In this document: positions 50,359 through 58,864 of the stretch, piece by piece | How positions within the stretch are numbered: the first letter of the stretch is position 1 | Layout of the letters: each line of letters opens with the position of its first letter | NCBI RefSeq assembly: GCF_021391495.1 | Contig: NZ_CP090063.1 | Coordinates: 5,022,001 to 5,086,000 of the forward strand | Direction: 5' to 3' | Length of the DNA: 64,000 bases | Source of the DNA: Amycolatopsis acidiphila | GTDB taxonomy: Bacteria; Actinomycetota; Actinomycetes; Mycobacteriales; Pseudonocardiaceae | Program-made: the position numbers and the translations under genes | The notes under the pieces: generated by a model | What the model was told of the DNA's origin: nothing | Databases searched by the model: none | What the model saw: the letters and a program-made list of their open reading frames with translations, nothing else

Positions 50359-51312
50359 TCAGCCGGCCCCCGCCGCCGAAAGCGCGCGTTGCTTCGCCTT
50401 GCGGAGGATGTCGACGCTGCGGTGCAACGCTTTTCGTTCGTCCTCCGTCATGGCCGGGTCGTACATCTGCCGCACGCCGCCGGCACCGAGGACTGACGCC
50501 AGCGACAGCGTGACGTCGAATCCGGCGTGGTAGGCGGCCACCGGCAGCACGGCTCCTTCGTCGCGCAGCACGGCCTCGGCCAGGCGCGCCGACACCGCGC
50601 CGATGCCGTACTGGCTCGCCCCGGTGCCCTCGATGATGGTGATGTTGGCGTAGCGGATGTTGGTCTCGATCTCCTCGCGCAGCTCTTCGGTTCCGGTGCC
50701 GTCCGGGGCGAGCAGCGAGAGCACCGGTATCCCGCTGACCGACGCGGACGACCACAGCAGCACCTCGGAGGTACCGTGCTCGCCGACCACCATGGCGTGC
50801 ACGTCCCGTGGCCGGACGCCGATCCGGTCGGCCAGGTGGACCCGGAACCGCAGGCTGTCGATCAGGGTGCCGGTGGAGAACACCCGGTCGTGGCCGGCGA
50901 GCCGGCGGGTCAGGTCGGCCAGCGGATCGGGCGGGTCGGTGACCACCATGAGCACCGCGTCCGGTGCGGCAGCGACGATCCGCGGCACGACGTCGGCGTA
51001 GACGCGGGCGTTGGTGTCCACCAGCCGCAGCCTGCCCTGCTCGTCGCTCCGGTCGGTCGCGCCGCCGGTCTTCTCGTTCACCCCGGCGGTGATGATCACG
51101 AGCGCCGCGCCGGCCAGATCGGCGTAGTCGCCGGCGCGCAGGTCCACCATGGGGGACAGCGGGCCGGCGTAGCGCATGTCGGCCGCGACGCCCCGGGCGC
51201 GCGCGAAGTCCTTGTCGATCAAGACGAGCTCGCGGCACATCCCGCCGCGCTCGAGCAGCGACAGCGCCGTGGCCGCACCCACCGCGCCGACACCCACCAC
51301 GCCGACCTTCAT
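50359..51312 (-). CDS. lactate/malate dehydrogenase-like NAD-dependent oxidoreductase
   Basis: A 317-residue LDH/MDH-family protein: Rossmann motif VGVGAVGAATA, the substrate Arg in STGTLIDSLRFR, catalytic His in GEHGTSE. The usual TNPVD reads TDPPD and the substrate loop (NEKTGGATDRSDEQGRLRL) is longer and different, so neither lactate nor malate specificity can be given. Start ATG. Convergent with the DUF5131 gene (6-base gap). No metabolic partner nearby. Confidence 0.82.
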   Translation of the reverse strand: MKVGVVGVGAVGAATALSLLERGGMCRELVLIDKDFARARGVAADMRYAGPLSPMVDLRAGDYADLAGAALVIITAGVNEKTGGATDRSDEQGRLRLVDTNARVYADVVPRIVAAAPDAVLMVVTDPPDPLADLTRRLAGHDRVFSTGTLIDSLRFRVHLADRIGVRPRDVHAMVVGEHGTSEVLLWSSASVSGIPVLSLLAPDGTGTEELREEIETNIRYANITIIEGTGASQYGIGAVSARLAEAVLRDEGAVLPVAAYHAGFDVTLSLASVLGAGGVRQMYDPAMTEDERKALHRSVDILRKAKQRALSAAGAG

Positions 51313-51425
51313 CTCGTTTCACCCCATCCCGCTCGGCAACGCTGCTGCCGCGCCATTGTGCTCCCCTCCGGGGGAGTTCGGGGGCGAGCCGCTGCTTCGA
51401 GTGCTCCCGCCGGTGGGCATCGACG

Positions 51426-51664
51426 ATGAACAACCTCGTCATCCGGCTCACCCTGGTGATCCCGTTCCTGGATGAGCTGATCGTGGGCGGCTGGAACCAG
51501 CTCGCACCTCGCAGCTGCTACGACGACTTCCCGACGGTGGACCTGAACCCGCCGTTCAGCGACCACTTCGCCCACGACTTCGGCGGTGCGACGCTGCCCT
51601 CAGCCCGATCCTGTCAGCCGTCCTGCGGGACCGCAGGCAGAAAGCGCGCGCCGCGGCGGCCTGA
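51426..51664 (+). pseudogene. probable remnant of a small membrane protein
   Basis: An ATG opens a protein-like stretch (NNLVIRLTLVIPFLDELIVGG, cut here at its first helix, then PTVDLNPPFSDHFAHDFGG) that looks like the start of a multi-helix membrane protein. It then breaks, and a different frame (SAVLRDRRQKARAAAA) runs to a TGA at 51662. The middle seems deleted. No family was identified. Confidence 0.35.
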
Positions 51665-51733
51665 TCGTCCCGGTCGCTCCTTTCGATGACGGGCCACGCA
51701 GTCGATTCGCTGCGCTCGGCACGACAGCGACGG

Positions 51734-53062
51734 TCAGCGACGTGTTTCCCGCCCTGCGGGCGGTCGCGGCAGCCCGAGATGATCGCGCAGCGTGGAACCG
51801 GCGTAGCCGGTGCGGAAGCGGCCCTTGCGCTGCAGGATCGGCACGACGTGGTCCACGAACGTGGTCAGCTCGTAGGGCAGGGTCGAGCCCATGATGGTGA
51901 ACCCGTCGACGGCGCCGGCGTCCTGCCAGGCGATGACGTGGTCGGCGAGCTGTTCGGGCGTACCGACGAAGTGGAACTGGCCCGCGCCACTCTTGAGATC
52001 GGCGGTGATGTCGCGCAACGATGCGTCAGGCCGAGCGCGTGCGGCCGCGTAAAGCTGCTCGGCGCGGCTCGACGGCGCGGCCTTCCCGGTCCACAGCTCG
52101 GCGGGCAGCGGGACGTCCGGGTCGAACGCGTCCGGGTCGAGTCCCGCGGTGTAGAGCACGTTCTGCCAGCGGAACTCCGGGCTCGCCAGGTCTTCCAGCC
52201 GCTGCGCCTTCTCCTTCGCTTCGGCCTCGGTGCCGCCCAGCGTGACCATCAGCGCCGGGAGGACGAGCAGCTGGGCAGGGTCACGACCGGCGGCGCTCGC
52301 CTGGGCGTGCAGATCGGTCCGGAACGCCACCGCGGCTTCCAGCGACGGAGGGCCGGAGAACACCAGCTCGGCGTACCGGGCGGCCAGCGCGACGCCTGCC
52401 GGTGACTGTCCCGCCTGTACCAGCACCGGCCACCCCTGCGGAGAGCGCGGAAACGGCAGGATCCCCTCGACGTCGTAGAACTGGCCGTGGAACCGAGGTG
52501 CGTGCAGCTTGCCGCGGTCGGCCCAGACACCGCGCGCACGGTCGCCGACGACTGCCTCGTCTTCCCAGCTGTCCCAGGCGCGGGTCACGACATCGACGAA
52601 CTCGTGCGCGCGGGTGTATCGGTCGCCGTGCTCGGGGTGCGCGCTTTCGCCGTAGTTCGCCGCGGCCAGCGGGGTGACGGTGGTGACGATGTTCCAGCCT
52701 GCGCGACCGCCGCTGAGGTGGTCCAGCGTCGCGAACCTGCGCGCGAGCTCCCACGGCTTGTTGTAGGTCGTGGAGCCAGTGCCGATCAGTCCGATGTGGC
52801 TGGTCACCCCGGCCAGTGCCGAGAGCACCGAGATCGGGTCGAACTGGGTCTGCGGCAGGTGTGTCGTGCGGTACTCGGCGATGGCGATGTTGTCGGCCAG
52901 GAAGACGGTGTCCATCAGCCCGCGTTCGGCGATGCGCGCGATATTCGCGTAGTAGGGCAGCCCGAGGACGCCCCGGACATCGTCATCGACGACCTGCCAC
53001 GCCGACTCGTGATACCCGTTGGGCCAGACGAAAGCGTTGAAGTGCAGCTCTCGCGCACTCAT
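51734..53062 (-). CDS. NtaA/SnaA/DszA-type FMN-dependent monooxygenase
   Basis: A 442-residue LLM flavoprotein of the NtaA/DszA/DmoA group: FNAFVWPNGYHESAW, SGGRAGWNIVTT and PVLVQAGQSPAG are diagnostic. These enzymes cleave C-N or C-S bonds using FMNH2 from a separate reductase. Substrates range from nitrilotriacetate to sulfur heterocycles and dimethyl sulfide. It is followed upstream by an OsmF-type binding-protein gene, 36 bases away on the same strand. The substrate is unknown. Confidence 0.92.
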   Translation of the reverse strand: MSARELHFNAFVWPNGYHESAWQVVDDDVRGVLGLPYYANIARIAERGLMDTVFLADNIAIAEYRTTHLPQTQFDPISVLSALAGVTSHIGLIGTGSTTYNKPWELARRFATLDHLSGGRAGWNIVTTVTPLAAANYGESAHPEHGDRYTRAHEFVDVVTRAWDSWEDEAVVGDRARGVWADRGKLHAPRFHGQFYDVEGILPFPRSPQGWPVLVQAGQSPAGVALAARYAELVFSGPPSLEAAVAFRTDLHAQASAAGRDPAQLLVLPALMVTLGGTEAEAKEKAQRLEDLASPEFRWQNVLYTAGLDPDAFDPDVPLPAELWTGKAAPSSRAEQLYAAARARPDASLRDITADLKSGAGQFHFVGTPEQLADHVIAWQDAGAVDGFTIMGSTLPYELTTFVDHVVPILQRKGRFRTGYAGSTLRDHLGLPRPPAGRETRR

Positions 53063-53098
53063 GGACTCGGCTCCTTCAGCAGTGTTCTCAACGGGAAT

Positions 53099-54013
53099 TC
53101 AGGCGAGACCCTGCTGCGACAGCCAGTCCTTCGCCACGTCGGCGGCCGCGTCACCGTCGGAGTCCACACGCTTGTTCAGCTCACGCAGCCCATCCGTGGT
53201 CAGCTTCGCACTCACCGCGTTGACCACGGCCGCGAACTCCGGCCCGCGCTCGTCGAGCACCTTCTGGCTCACCGCCGGCACCACGTTCTCCGTGGGCTCG
53301 ATGCCGAGGTCGTCCTTGAGCGCCACGTACTGCGGGTCGCCGACGACCGGGCTCACCGAGTCGACCGGGATGACCGTCGCGGCCCCGGAGTCGAGCTGCT
53401 GCACGCGCGGCCCGATCTCCTGCACCGTCTGGAACGTCGCGTTCGTCAGCTTGTACACCTCCTTGAAACCCCGGAAACACGGCAGCCGCGTCTCGCACTC
53501 CGGCCCGCCCGCCAGAACCACCTTGTCCAGTTTCTTGAGGTCGCCGATCGTCGCCAGCCCCTTCGACTTCGCGAGGTCGGCCTTCACGATGTAGACGTCC
53601 TTGTCCTCGGCAGGCGCGTAGTTGAGCAGCCCCACGCCCTCGGGCTCGAACAGCTTGGCCAGCTGCTCGTGCTCGCCCTCGGCGTCCTTCACCGCGTCCT
53701 GGCCGAAGCCCGTGGTGATCGCCGCACCCTGGTACTCGGGCACGAACTGCAGCTCGCCCGACTTCAGCGACGGGTAGATCAGCTCGCGCGAGCCCAGATT
53801 CAGCTTGCGGGTGACCGGGTAGCCCTTCGCCTCCAGCGCACCCGCGTAGAGCTCCGCCAGGATCTGGCTGTCGGTGAAGTTGAACGACGCGACGACGATC
53901 GGCGCCCCTCCCTTGCTCGGCGCCGCCGACTCGTCACTGCCCCCGCACGCCGTCAGGCCGAGAGCGGCCACCGCCACCAGCACGGCTGCTCGGATGTTCC
54001 GGCTCCAGCCCAC
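53099..54013 (-). CDS. OsmF/ProX-like glycine betaine/choline-type binding lipoprotein, orphan
   Basis: A 304-residue OpuAC-family lipoprotein with lipobox LTAC (Cys23). Family blocks are ASFNFTDSQILAELYAGALE, and the C-terminal GPEFAAVVNAVSAKLT. Members bind quaternary ammonium compounds such as glycine betaine or choline. No permease or ATPase gene is present in this part of the window. GTG start with GAGGAG upstream. The LLM monooxygenase gene directly follows, suggesting the ligand could be that enzyme's substrate. Confidence 0.85.
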   Translation of the reverse strand: MGWSRNIRAAVLVAVAALGLTACGGSDESAAPSKGGAPIVVASFNFTDSQILAELYAGALEAKGYPVTRKLNLGSRELIYPSLKSGELQFVPEYQGAAITTGFGQDAVKDAEGEHEQLAKLFEPEGVGLLNYAPAEDKDVYIVKADLAKSKGLATIGDLKKLDKVVLAGGPECETRLPCFRGFKEVYKLTNATFQTVQEIGPRVQQLDSGAATVIPVDSVSPVVGDPQYVALKDDLGIEPTENVVPAVSQKVLDERGPEFAAVVNAVSAKLTTDGLRELNKRVDSDGDAAADVAKDWLSQQGLA

Positions 54014-54159
54014 GTCCCCACACTCCTCGTACGAAGATCAGATGACCACGACCCTAAACGGACCCCCCGACAAAACCCATATCGTGAGAATCACCAACGG
54101 CCGGGACACACGCAGGAGCCCGCCGTGCGGCTCGGCACGTCGCGGCCGAGGACGCCGGT

Positions 54160-55379
54160 TCACGCTCCGGGCCGGTTGGCGGTGGGGATCGTGATGGGCG
54201 TGCTCGTCGGCGAGGTGCCGTTGTTGAGGAACAGCATCGCGATCGCACGCACGAACTGGTCGAACACGTAGAACCCGGCGGGCGCGACGGGCAGCAGCCC
54301 CTCCCGGAACGCGATGTAGGCGGGCCACCCGGCGCGGATCGTGGCTGCCGCCGCGTAGTCGCGTCGCAGCCCGAGCCAGTCGCCCACCTCGTCGCTGAGC
54401 ACGTACCGCACGAACTCGTCGAGGAACCCGCGAGTGACGCCCAGATCGATCTGCGCGGTCAGCCCGAGCAGGTCCCCGGCCAGCTCCTTGCCCTCGGTCG
54501 TCGGGGCGAGGATCGGGGTGAGCACCTGAGCCGACTGCGCGTCCGCGTCGGCCCACGTCCTGGGGATGAACTCTTCGCGCACACCGAGCACGTGAATCGC
54601 GACCTGCCACATGTGCAGGAACGCGTCCTCGCGTCCTCGTCCGCGGCCGACATCGGGACCTGCCATTCGCGCAGCTTTCTGTGCACGAAGGTGCCGAGAC
54701 TGTGGAAGGTGACCAAGATGTCACCGTTGCTGATCGGGATCTGCTCGTCCGCGACCGCCTGCCGCCAGTGCGGCGACTGCGGCAGCAGATGACGCACCGC
54801 GGCGTGCACCAGGCGCGTCTTGTTGGCTGTGACCGTGAACTGACCCGCGGGTTCGAACGCGTTGAGGTCGCTCAGGTCGTAGCCGAAGGTGAACGTCTTG
54901 GCCGCGCGGTTCTTCATGTCGGCGCCACCTGCGGACCAGTAGACCGCCGCGGCTTCAGGCGGGATCACCGTGCTCATGATGCCGCTGCCGAGGCCGTACA
55001 GCATGAACAGGTAGGTGTCCTTGCGCCGGTTGAAGTCGGCGGCGAGGCGCAGCTTCGCACGGTCGGTCCAGGAGGGCAGCTGGTTGACCTGCCGCAGGTA
55101 GCCGGCGAGGTCGGCAGGCAGGCCGCCGGGCAACGGGTCGCTGTTGTTCACCCACGACCGCATCGCGGTGTTGACCGCCGGCACCTGGCCGGTGTCGAGA
55201 AGCCCCGCCACCAGAGCGTCCACTTCGTCGTCCCAGACCGACCACGGCTCGGTGCCCGTGCCGATTCCGGCCACCGAGCCGGCGGGCGACCATGCCCACG
55301 CCGGGGCAGCGCCCGTCACGCTCCCCAAGCCCAGCGCGACACCGAGCGACAGGGCCCTTCGCCTGGTGAGATTGCTCAT
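54160..55379 (-). pseudogene. lcp: latex-clearing protein (rubber oxygenase) broken by an 8-bp duplication
   Basis: Tat signal (LTRRRALSLG) and an MpaB/DUF2236 body of 403 residues after repair, the size of LcpK30. Glu142, Arg158, Lys161, Thr162 and heme ligand His192 keep exactly the spacing of Glu148, Arg164, Lys167, Thr168 and His198 of LcpK30. Lcp is a secreted b-type cytochrome that cleaves polyisoprene double bonds. After SAADEDA the frame is lost because GCGTCCTC is repeated (54623-54638); removing one copy restores DAFLHMWQV. The 1220 bases minus eight equal 404 codons. Divergent from the double-TetR gene. Confidence 0.88.
54623..54638. repeat. 8-bp tandem duplication causing the lcp frameshift
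   Basis: GCGTCCTC is present twice in direct tandem (54623-54630 and 54631-54638). One copy keeps lcp in frame; two copies shift it. This is the signature of slipped-strand replication and could be reversible. Confidence 0.85.
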
Positions 55380-55385
55380 TTACTT

Positions 55386-55405
55386 ACCTAGCTTCCTTGG
55401 TAGGT
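55386..55405. promoter_or_regulatory. candidate TetR operator at the lcp start
   Basis: ACCTA and TAGGT form perfect arms around 10 bases, and outer CTTAC/GTAAG bases extend the symmetry imperfectly. It ends 7 bases from the lcp ATG, overlapping the ribosome-site region, so binding by the divergent double-TetR protein would block expression. Inferred. Confidence 0.5.
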
Positions 55406-55603
55406 GTAAGACGTCGCTCTGTCCAGGATATCGGGTCAGCAGGCAGGCGCGGGCACGAGATTTCTCATTAACATATCGAGGCGCACCGCCCGTCGGCAAG
55501 GGTGGACCAGTTCTCGGGAGTCATGCGACGGCGGCTGGTCTCGGGAGCTTGGCCCGTGTCGTGGTTGACTGGCGCGTATGGCCCTGTTCCCGCATATGCC
55601 TGC

Positions 55604-56779
55604 ATGGGTGCCGTTGTGACCACCGAGTCGACCGCGGCCATTCGACCGCGTAACCGCAAGCAACTCATCGTCGAAGCGGCCGGCCGGGCGTTCAGCCGGC
55701 GCGGCTACCACGGGACGTCCATGGAGGAAATCGCCGCCGGCGTGGGCATCACCGGGGCGGCCCTGTACCGGCACTTCCCGAACAAGTACGCGCTGTTCGT
55801 CGACTGTGCGCACGTGATGGCGGACCGGCTCGTCGCCGCGCTCGACGAGGTGCCCCCCGAAGCGGCCTTGGCAGACGTGCTCGCCCCCGTCACCCGGGTC
55901 ACCGTCGCCCACCGTGCGTCCGGCGGCGTGCACCGATGGGAGTCCCGCTACCTGAATCGCGAGGATCGCCAGGCGCTGAGGGCGAAATTCGCGCACGTCG
56001 TCGGGCGGGTGACTGACGTGGCGCGGCGCGAGCATCCGCTACCCGATGACCACCTGCGAGCCGTAGCGGCCCTCGGCGCGATCGGGTCCATCACGATGCA
56101 CCGCACCTCGATCGCCCAACGCCGGGTGGAGGACCTGCTGCTGGCGTCCGCCATGCGCGTGGTCGCGACCGACCCTGCGGCGGCCACCGGGAGCGCCCGC
56201 TTCGTCGAACTGCCTGCCCAGCCCGTGCCACGCACTCGGCGGGCGGAGATCCTCGCGGCCGCGATCCCGCTGTTCGAACAGGACGGGTTCGCCACCGTCA
56301 CGAACGGCAGGATAGCGGAGGCCGTGGGGCTGGCCCCGTCCGCGCTCTACCGCTACTTTCCCGGCAAAGCCGACATCCTGGCGGCGGCCTGCCTGCAGGC
56401 TGCGGGACTGTTGGCCCAAGCGGTGGAGCAGAACCTTCGCGGAGTGGTCGACCCGCATGACGCCGTCGTCGCACTGACCGCGGCCTACGTGGCCTACAGC
56501 TTTGAGCACACCGCGCTCACGAGCGTGGCGAACGCCGAACTCGTCGGCCTGCCGGCCACCCTGCAGCGGCCCTTGGTCGTCGCGCAGCGTGAGCACGTCG
56601 CCGTTTGGGAGCAGCAACTGCGGTTGGCACGCCCGGAACTCGACTCGCGCCAGGCCCGAGTGCTGGTGCACGCCGGGTTCGGCGTGGTCGTCGAGGCCGG
56701 ACGCAGACTGCGGTGGCAGGACAGCCCCGGTCACCGCGCCGCCGTCGCCGCTCTGGTCGTGGGCGCCCTGGGTCTCTGA
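55604..56779 (+). CDS. double TetR-domain regulator, LcpR-like
   Basis: A 391-residue protein with two TetR DNA-binding domains: the first at about 15-65 (AAGRAFSRRGYHGTSMEEIA, ALYRHFPNKYALF) and the second at about 215-265 (EILAAAIPLFEQDGFATV, ALYRYFPGKADIL), each with its own ligand-type helical part. Such tandem TetR proteins could act as a covalent dimer. It is divergent from lcp, where TetR regulators of rubber oxygenase are known. Start is ATG at 55604 or GTG at 55616; no ribosome site is clear. Confidence 0.85.
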   Translation: MGAVVTTESTAAIRPRNRKQLIVEAAGRAFSRRGYHGTSMEEIAAGVGITGAALYRHFPNKYALFVDCAHVMADRLVAALDEVPPEAALADVLAPVTRVTVAHRASGGVHRWESRYLNREDRQALRAKFAHVVGRVTDVARREHPLPDDHLRAVAALGAIGSITMHRTSIAQRRVEDLLLASAMRVVATDPAAATGSARFVELPAQPVPRTRRAEILAAAIPLFEQDGFATVTNGRIAEAVGLAPSALYRYFPGKADILAAACLQAAGLLAQAVEQNLRGVVDPHDAVVALTAAYVAYSFEHTALTSVANAELVGLPATLQRPLVVAQREHVAVWEQQLRLARPELDSRQARVLVHAGFGVVVEAGRRLRWQDSPGHRAAVAALVVGALGL

Positions 56780-57187
56780 CCTCGGGTTCACGGCCGCGGC
56801 GAACGGGCAACTGGGGGCGGCCGATCCAAGCGTCCGATGTCGAAGCAAGGGTTAAAAGGCGGCCGGGATCTCCGACGTGGTGGCCGTGCTCGGGCACGAG
56901 CTGCTGCAGGGGTACGACCATATGCCCGGTCACCCGGCCGATCAGCGCACCGGCCGGACTGTCTTCCTCGAGGATCGTCGCCGCCGAGCGCACGATGCGC
57001 TACAGATCACTGGCCAGTCGACCTGCCCGATCCGTTTCCCCAGTCAGTCATTACCGCAGAATGGCACGGAACAGCGAGTATGGCCACCGATCCTGAGCAG
57101 CGGAGCGCAACGAGAGTGTCACTGTCCATTGTGGTGTGACAGGTGGAATGCTGGACGAACCTCACTGGGAATGGGAGGCTGCACGGT
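56780..57187. other. intergenic region of about 400 bases
   Basis: No gene is supported. A minus-strand open frame between about 56840 and 56993 (ATILEEDSPAGALIGRVTG) has protein-like composition but no start site or recognised family, and may be a remnant. A lower-GC stretch near 57020-57140 could hold the promoter of the two small genes that follow. Confidence 0.35.
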
Positions 57188-57355
57188 ATGACGCAGGACG
57201 AACAGCCGTCCGAACCCGTTCCGGATGGCCCGACCACCACGACGAACTCCTCCGCCACTCCCGATGATCCCTGGGAGCCATTGCCCGTGACGTCCAAGTT
57301 CCGGAGTACGCGGAAACGCCGCGGTGACGCTGCGGAAGCCGGGCAGGACGGGTGA
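57188..57355 (+). CDS. 55-residue hydrophilic protein
   Basis: The ATG, with GGGAGG ten bases upstream, encodes a small Pro/Thr/Asp-rich, probably disordered protein (MTQDEQPSEPVPDGP, then TSKFRSTRKRRGD). Its TGA overlaps the GTG of the next gene by four bases (GTGA), so the two are translated together. No family is known to me. It may be a partner or inhibitor of the membrane protein that follows. Confidence 0.6.
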   Translation: MTQDEQPSEPVPDGPTTTTNSSATPDDPWEPLPVTSKFRSTRKRRGDAAEAGQDG

Positions 57356-57855
57356 CGGAGCCGGAGCAACTGGCGGGTCCGGAGTTCGCGGCGTTCGTCC
57401 GCGAACAGCTCGAAGTCGAGGAGAAACGACGGGCCTCGCTCGAAACGCGCAGCCTCGCGGTGATCACCACGTCTGGCACGCTGGTCACCCTGGTGCTCGG
57501 CCTCGCCGCACTGGTCACCCAGCGGAAGGACTTCACGTTCCCGCACGCGGCCAGCCCCTGGCTACTGGCCTCGCTCGTGATCTTCGTGCTCGCCACGGTA
57601 TTCGCCATCGTCGCCAACAGCCCGCGCAGGCACCACCTGCTCGACACCACGACGTTCGAGGAAATCATTCGGCGTCGTTGGTCCACTTCGGCAGACGACG
57701 CCGTGAAAACGCTTGCCGTCACGAGGTTGCGGGATCTCGAGCGTGTCCAACGGGTGAACAACGTAAAGGGATGGCTGCTGCTGGCGGCGGTCGCCGCCCA
57801 GGGTTGCGCCACCGCCAGTCTCGCCGTGACAGTCGGTCTGCTCCTGACGTACTGA
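57352..57855 (+). CDS. small membrane protein with N-terminal helix, SLATT/PycTM-like layout
   Basis: A 167-residue protein: charged N-terminal helix (VREQLEVEEKRRASLETRSL), two helices (ITTSGTLVTLVLGLAALV and WLLASLVIFVLATVFAIVA), a soluble middle and a C-terminal helix after RVNNVKGWLL. The layout and the RxxN-like spacing before the last helix recall membrane effectors of the SLATT and Pycsar groups, but I cannot establish homology. GTG start coupled to the preceding small gene. No nucleotide cyclase or SLOG protein is adjacent, so a defence role is only a possibility. Confidence 0.6.
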   Translation: MTEPEQLAGPEFAAFVREQLEVEEKRRASLETRSLAVITTSGTLVTLVLGLAALVTQRKDFTFPHAASPWLLASLVIFVLATVFAIVANSPRRHHLLDTTTFEEIIRRRWSTSADDAVKTLAVTRLRDLERVQRVNNVKGWLLLAAVAAQGCATASLAVTVGLLLTY

Positions 57856-57856
57856 G

Positions 57857-58729
57857 TCAGAGCGGTCCCGCTGAGCCGATGAGCACGTCCACCACGGGGC
57901 GTAGATCCGTCCACGAACTCGTCGCGGAAGACGCGTACACCACGCGGTCATAGCCCCCGCTCCGCCAGAACCAGCCGAGCGCGTGCCGCTGCACACCGTC
58001 CTTGGTGAACAGGAACTCCCACGCCACCGTCTCGTCCCCGCTCGCGGTAGTCGCGTTCTCGAGCCGCAACCGCTGGTACCCGTTGCGGATGCCGCTGTTG
58101 GTCACCTCGTTCTGCCGCACCGCGTCGAGCAGCGACATGGAGGGCGACGGACTGCCGCCGTAGCGAAGGAACGACCCCGACCCGCTGGGGTCGTCGGCCT
58201 GGTCGTTGGACTCGATGGCCCCGCTCTTCACGGGCCAGCTGTCCGGAATGCTCACCTCGACGTCCGCGGGGCCCGTGGCTCGCCGGTACCCGTCGGGCAC
58301 ATCGCCAAAGCCCAGCGAAGTGCTCGTCGACACGGCGGTGCTCGTGGACCCCGTGGTGGTCGTCGTCGTGCTCGTGGTCGGGGCGGTGGAGAACGTCGAT
58401 GTCGGAGAGGAAACGGGTTGCTGGGCAACGGGTTTCGAATCCCGGCCGTTGACCGCGACCACGACGACCACCGCGGCCACCGCGAGGAAGACGGCGATGC
58501 CGGAGGCCATCGCGACGACCGCACCCCGCGACCGCCGCGGCGGTCCCGGCTCCTCCGGCCACGGTTGTGGCGCCGGGGGCTGCGGCGGCGGTGCGGAGAA
58601 TCCCATCGGAGGGGTCGCATCCGGTGGACCGCTCGCACCGGGCGGGTGGGGTGCTCCCCACAACGGACGGGGTGCGGTCGATCCTTTTCCCGCACCATCG
58701 GAAATGGGAAACTCTTCCACGTCGGACAC
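57857..58729 (-). CDS. membrane-anchored extracellular protein, hypothetical
   Basis: A 290-residue protein: Pro-rich cytoplasmic N-terminus (PPPQPPAPQPWPEEPGPP), one helix at about 70-92 (VVAMASGIAVFLAVAAVVV), a Ser/Thr-rich linker (about 105-140) and an extracellular domain of about 150 residues (YRRATGPADVEVSIPDSWPV, ALGWFWRSGGYDRVVYAS). The plan is common among actinobacterial sensor or wall-associated proteins, sometimes the tail of Ser/Thr kinases, but no kinase is present. Its end is one base from the convergent membrane gene end. Confidence 0.7.
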   Translation of the reverse strand: MSDVEEFPISDGAGKGSTAPRPLWGAPHPPGASGPPDATPPMGFSAPPPQPPAPQPWPEEPGPPRRSRGAVVAMASGIAVFLAVAAVVVVVAVNGRDSKPVAQQPVSSPTSTFSTAPTTSTTTTTTGSTSTAVSTSTSLGFGDVPDGYRRATGPADVEVSIPDSWPVKSGAIESNDQADDPSGSGSFLRYGGSPSPSMSLLDAVRQNEVTNSGIRNGYQRLRLENATTASGDETVAWEFLFTKDGVQRHALGWFWRSGGYDRVVYASSATSSWTDLRPVVDVLIGSAGPL

Positions 58730-58864
58730 CTCTCGTCTCGGGCCGGAAAAGGACCGTTAGCGGATCGGGACTTCCTCGGCGCGCTCCCACCCGACACAAT
58801 CGCAGTCACCTCTTCCAACGTTTCGCCCGTACCCGAATCGTCGCCCCGGAGAAAGGTGGAAATC

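Noticed and set aside
57352..57855. Calling the small membrane protein a Pycsar effector.
   Set aside because: There is no cyclase gene beside it and the likeness is only in helix order and a few residues.
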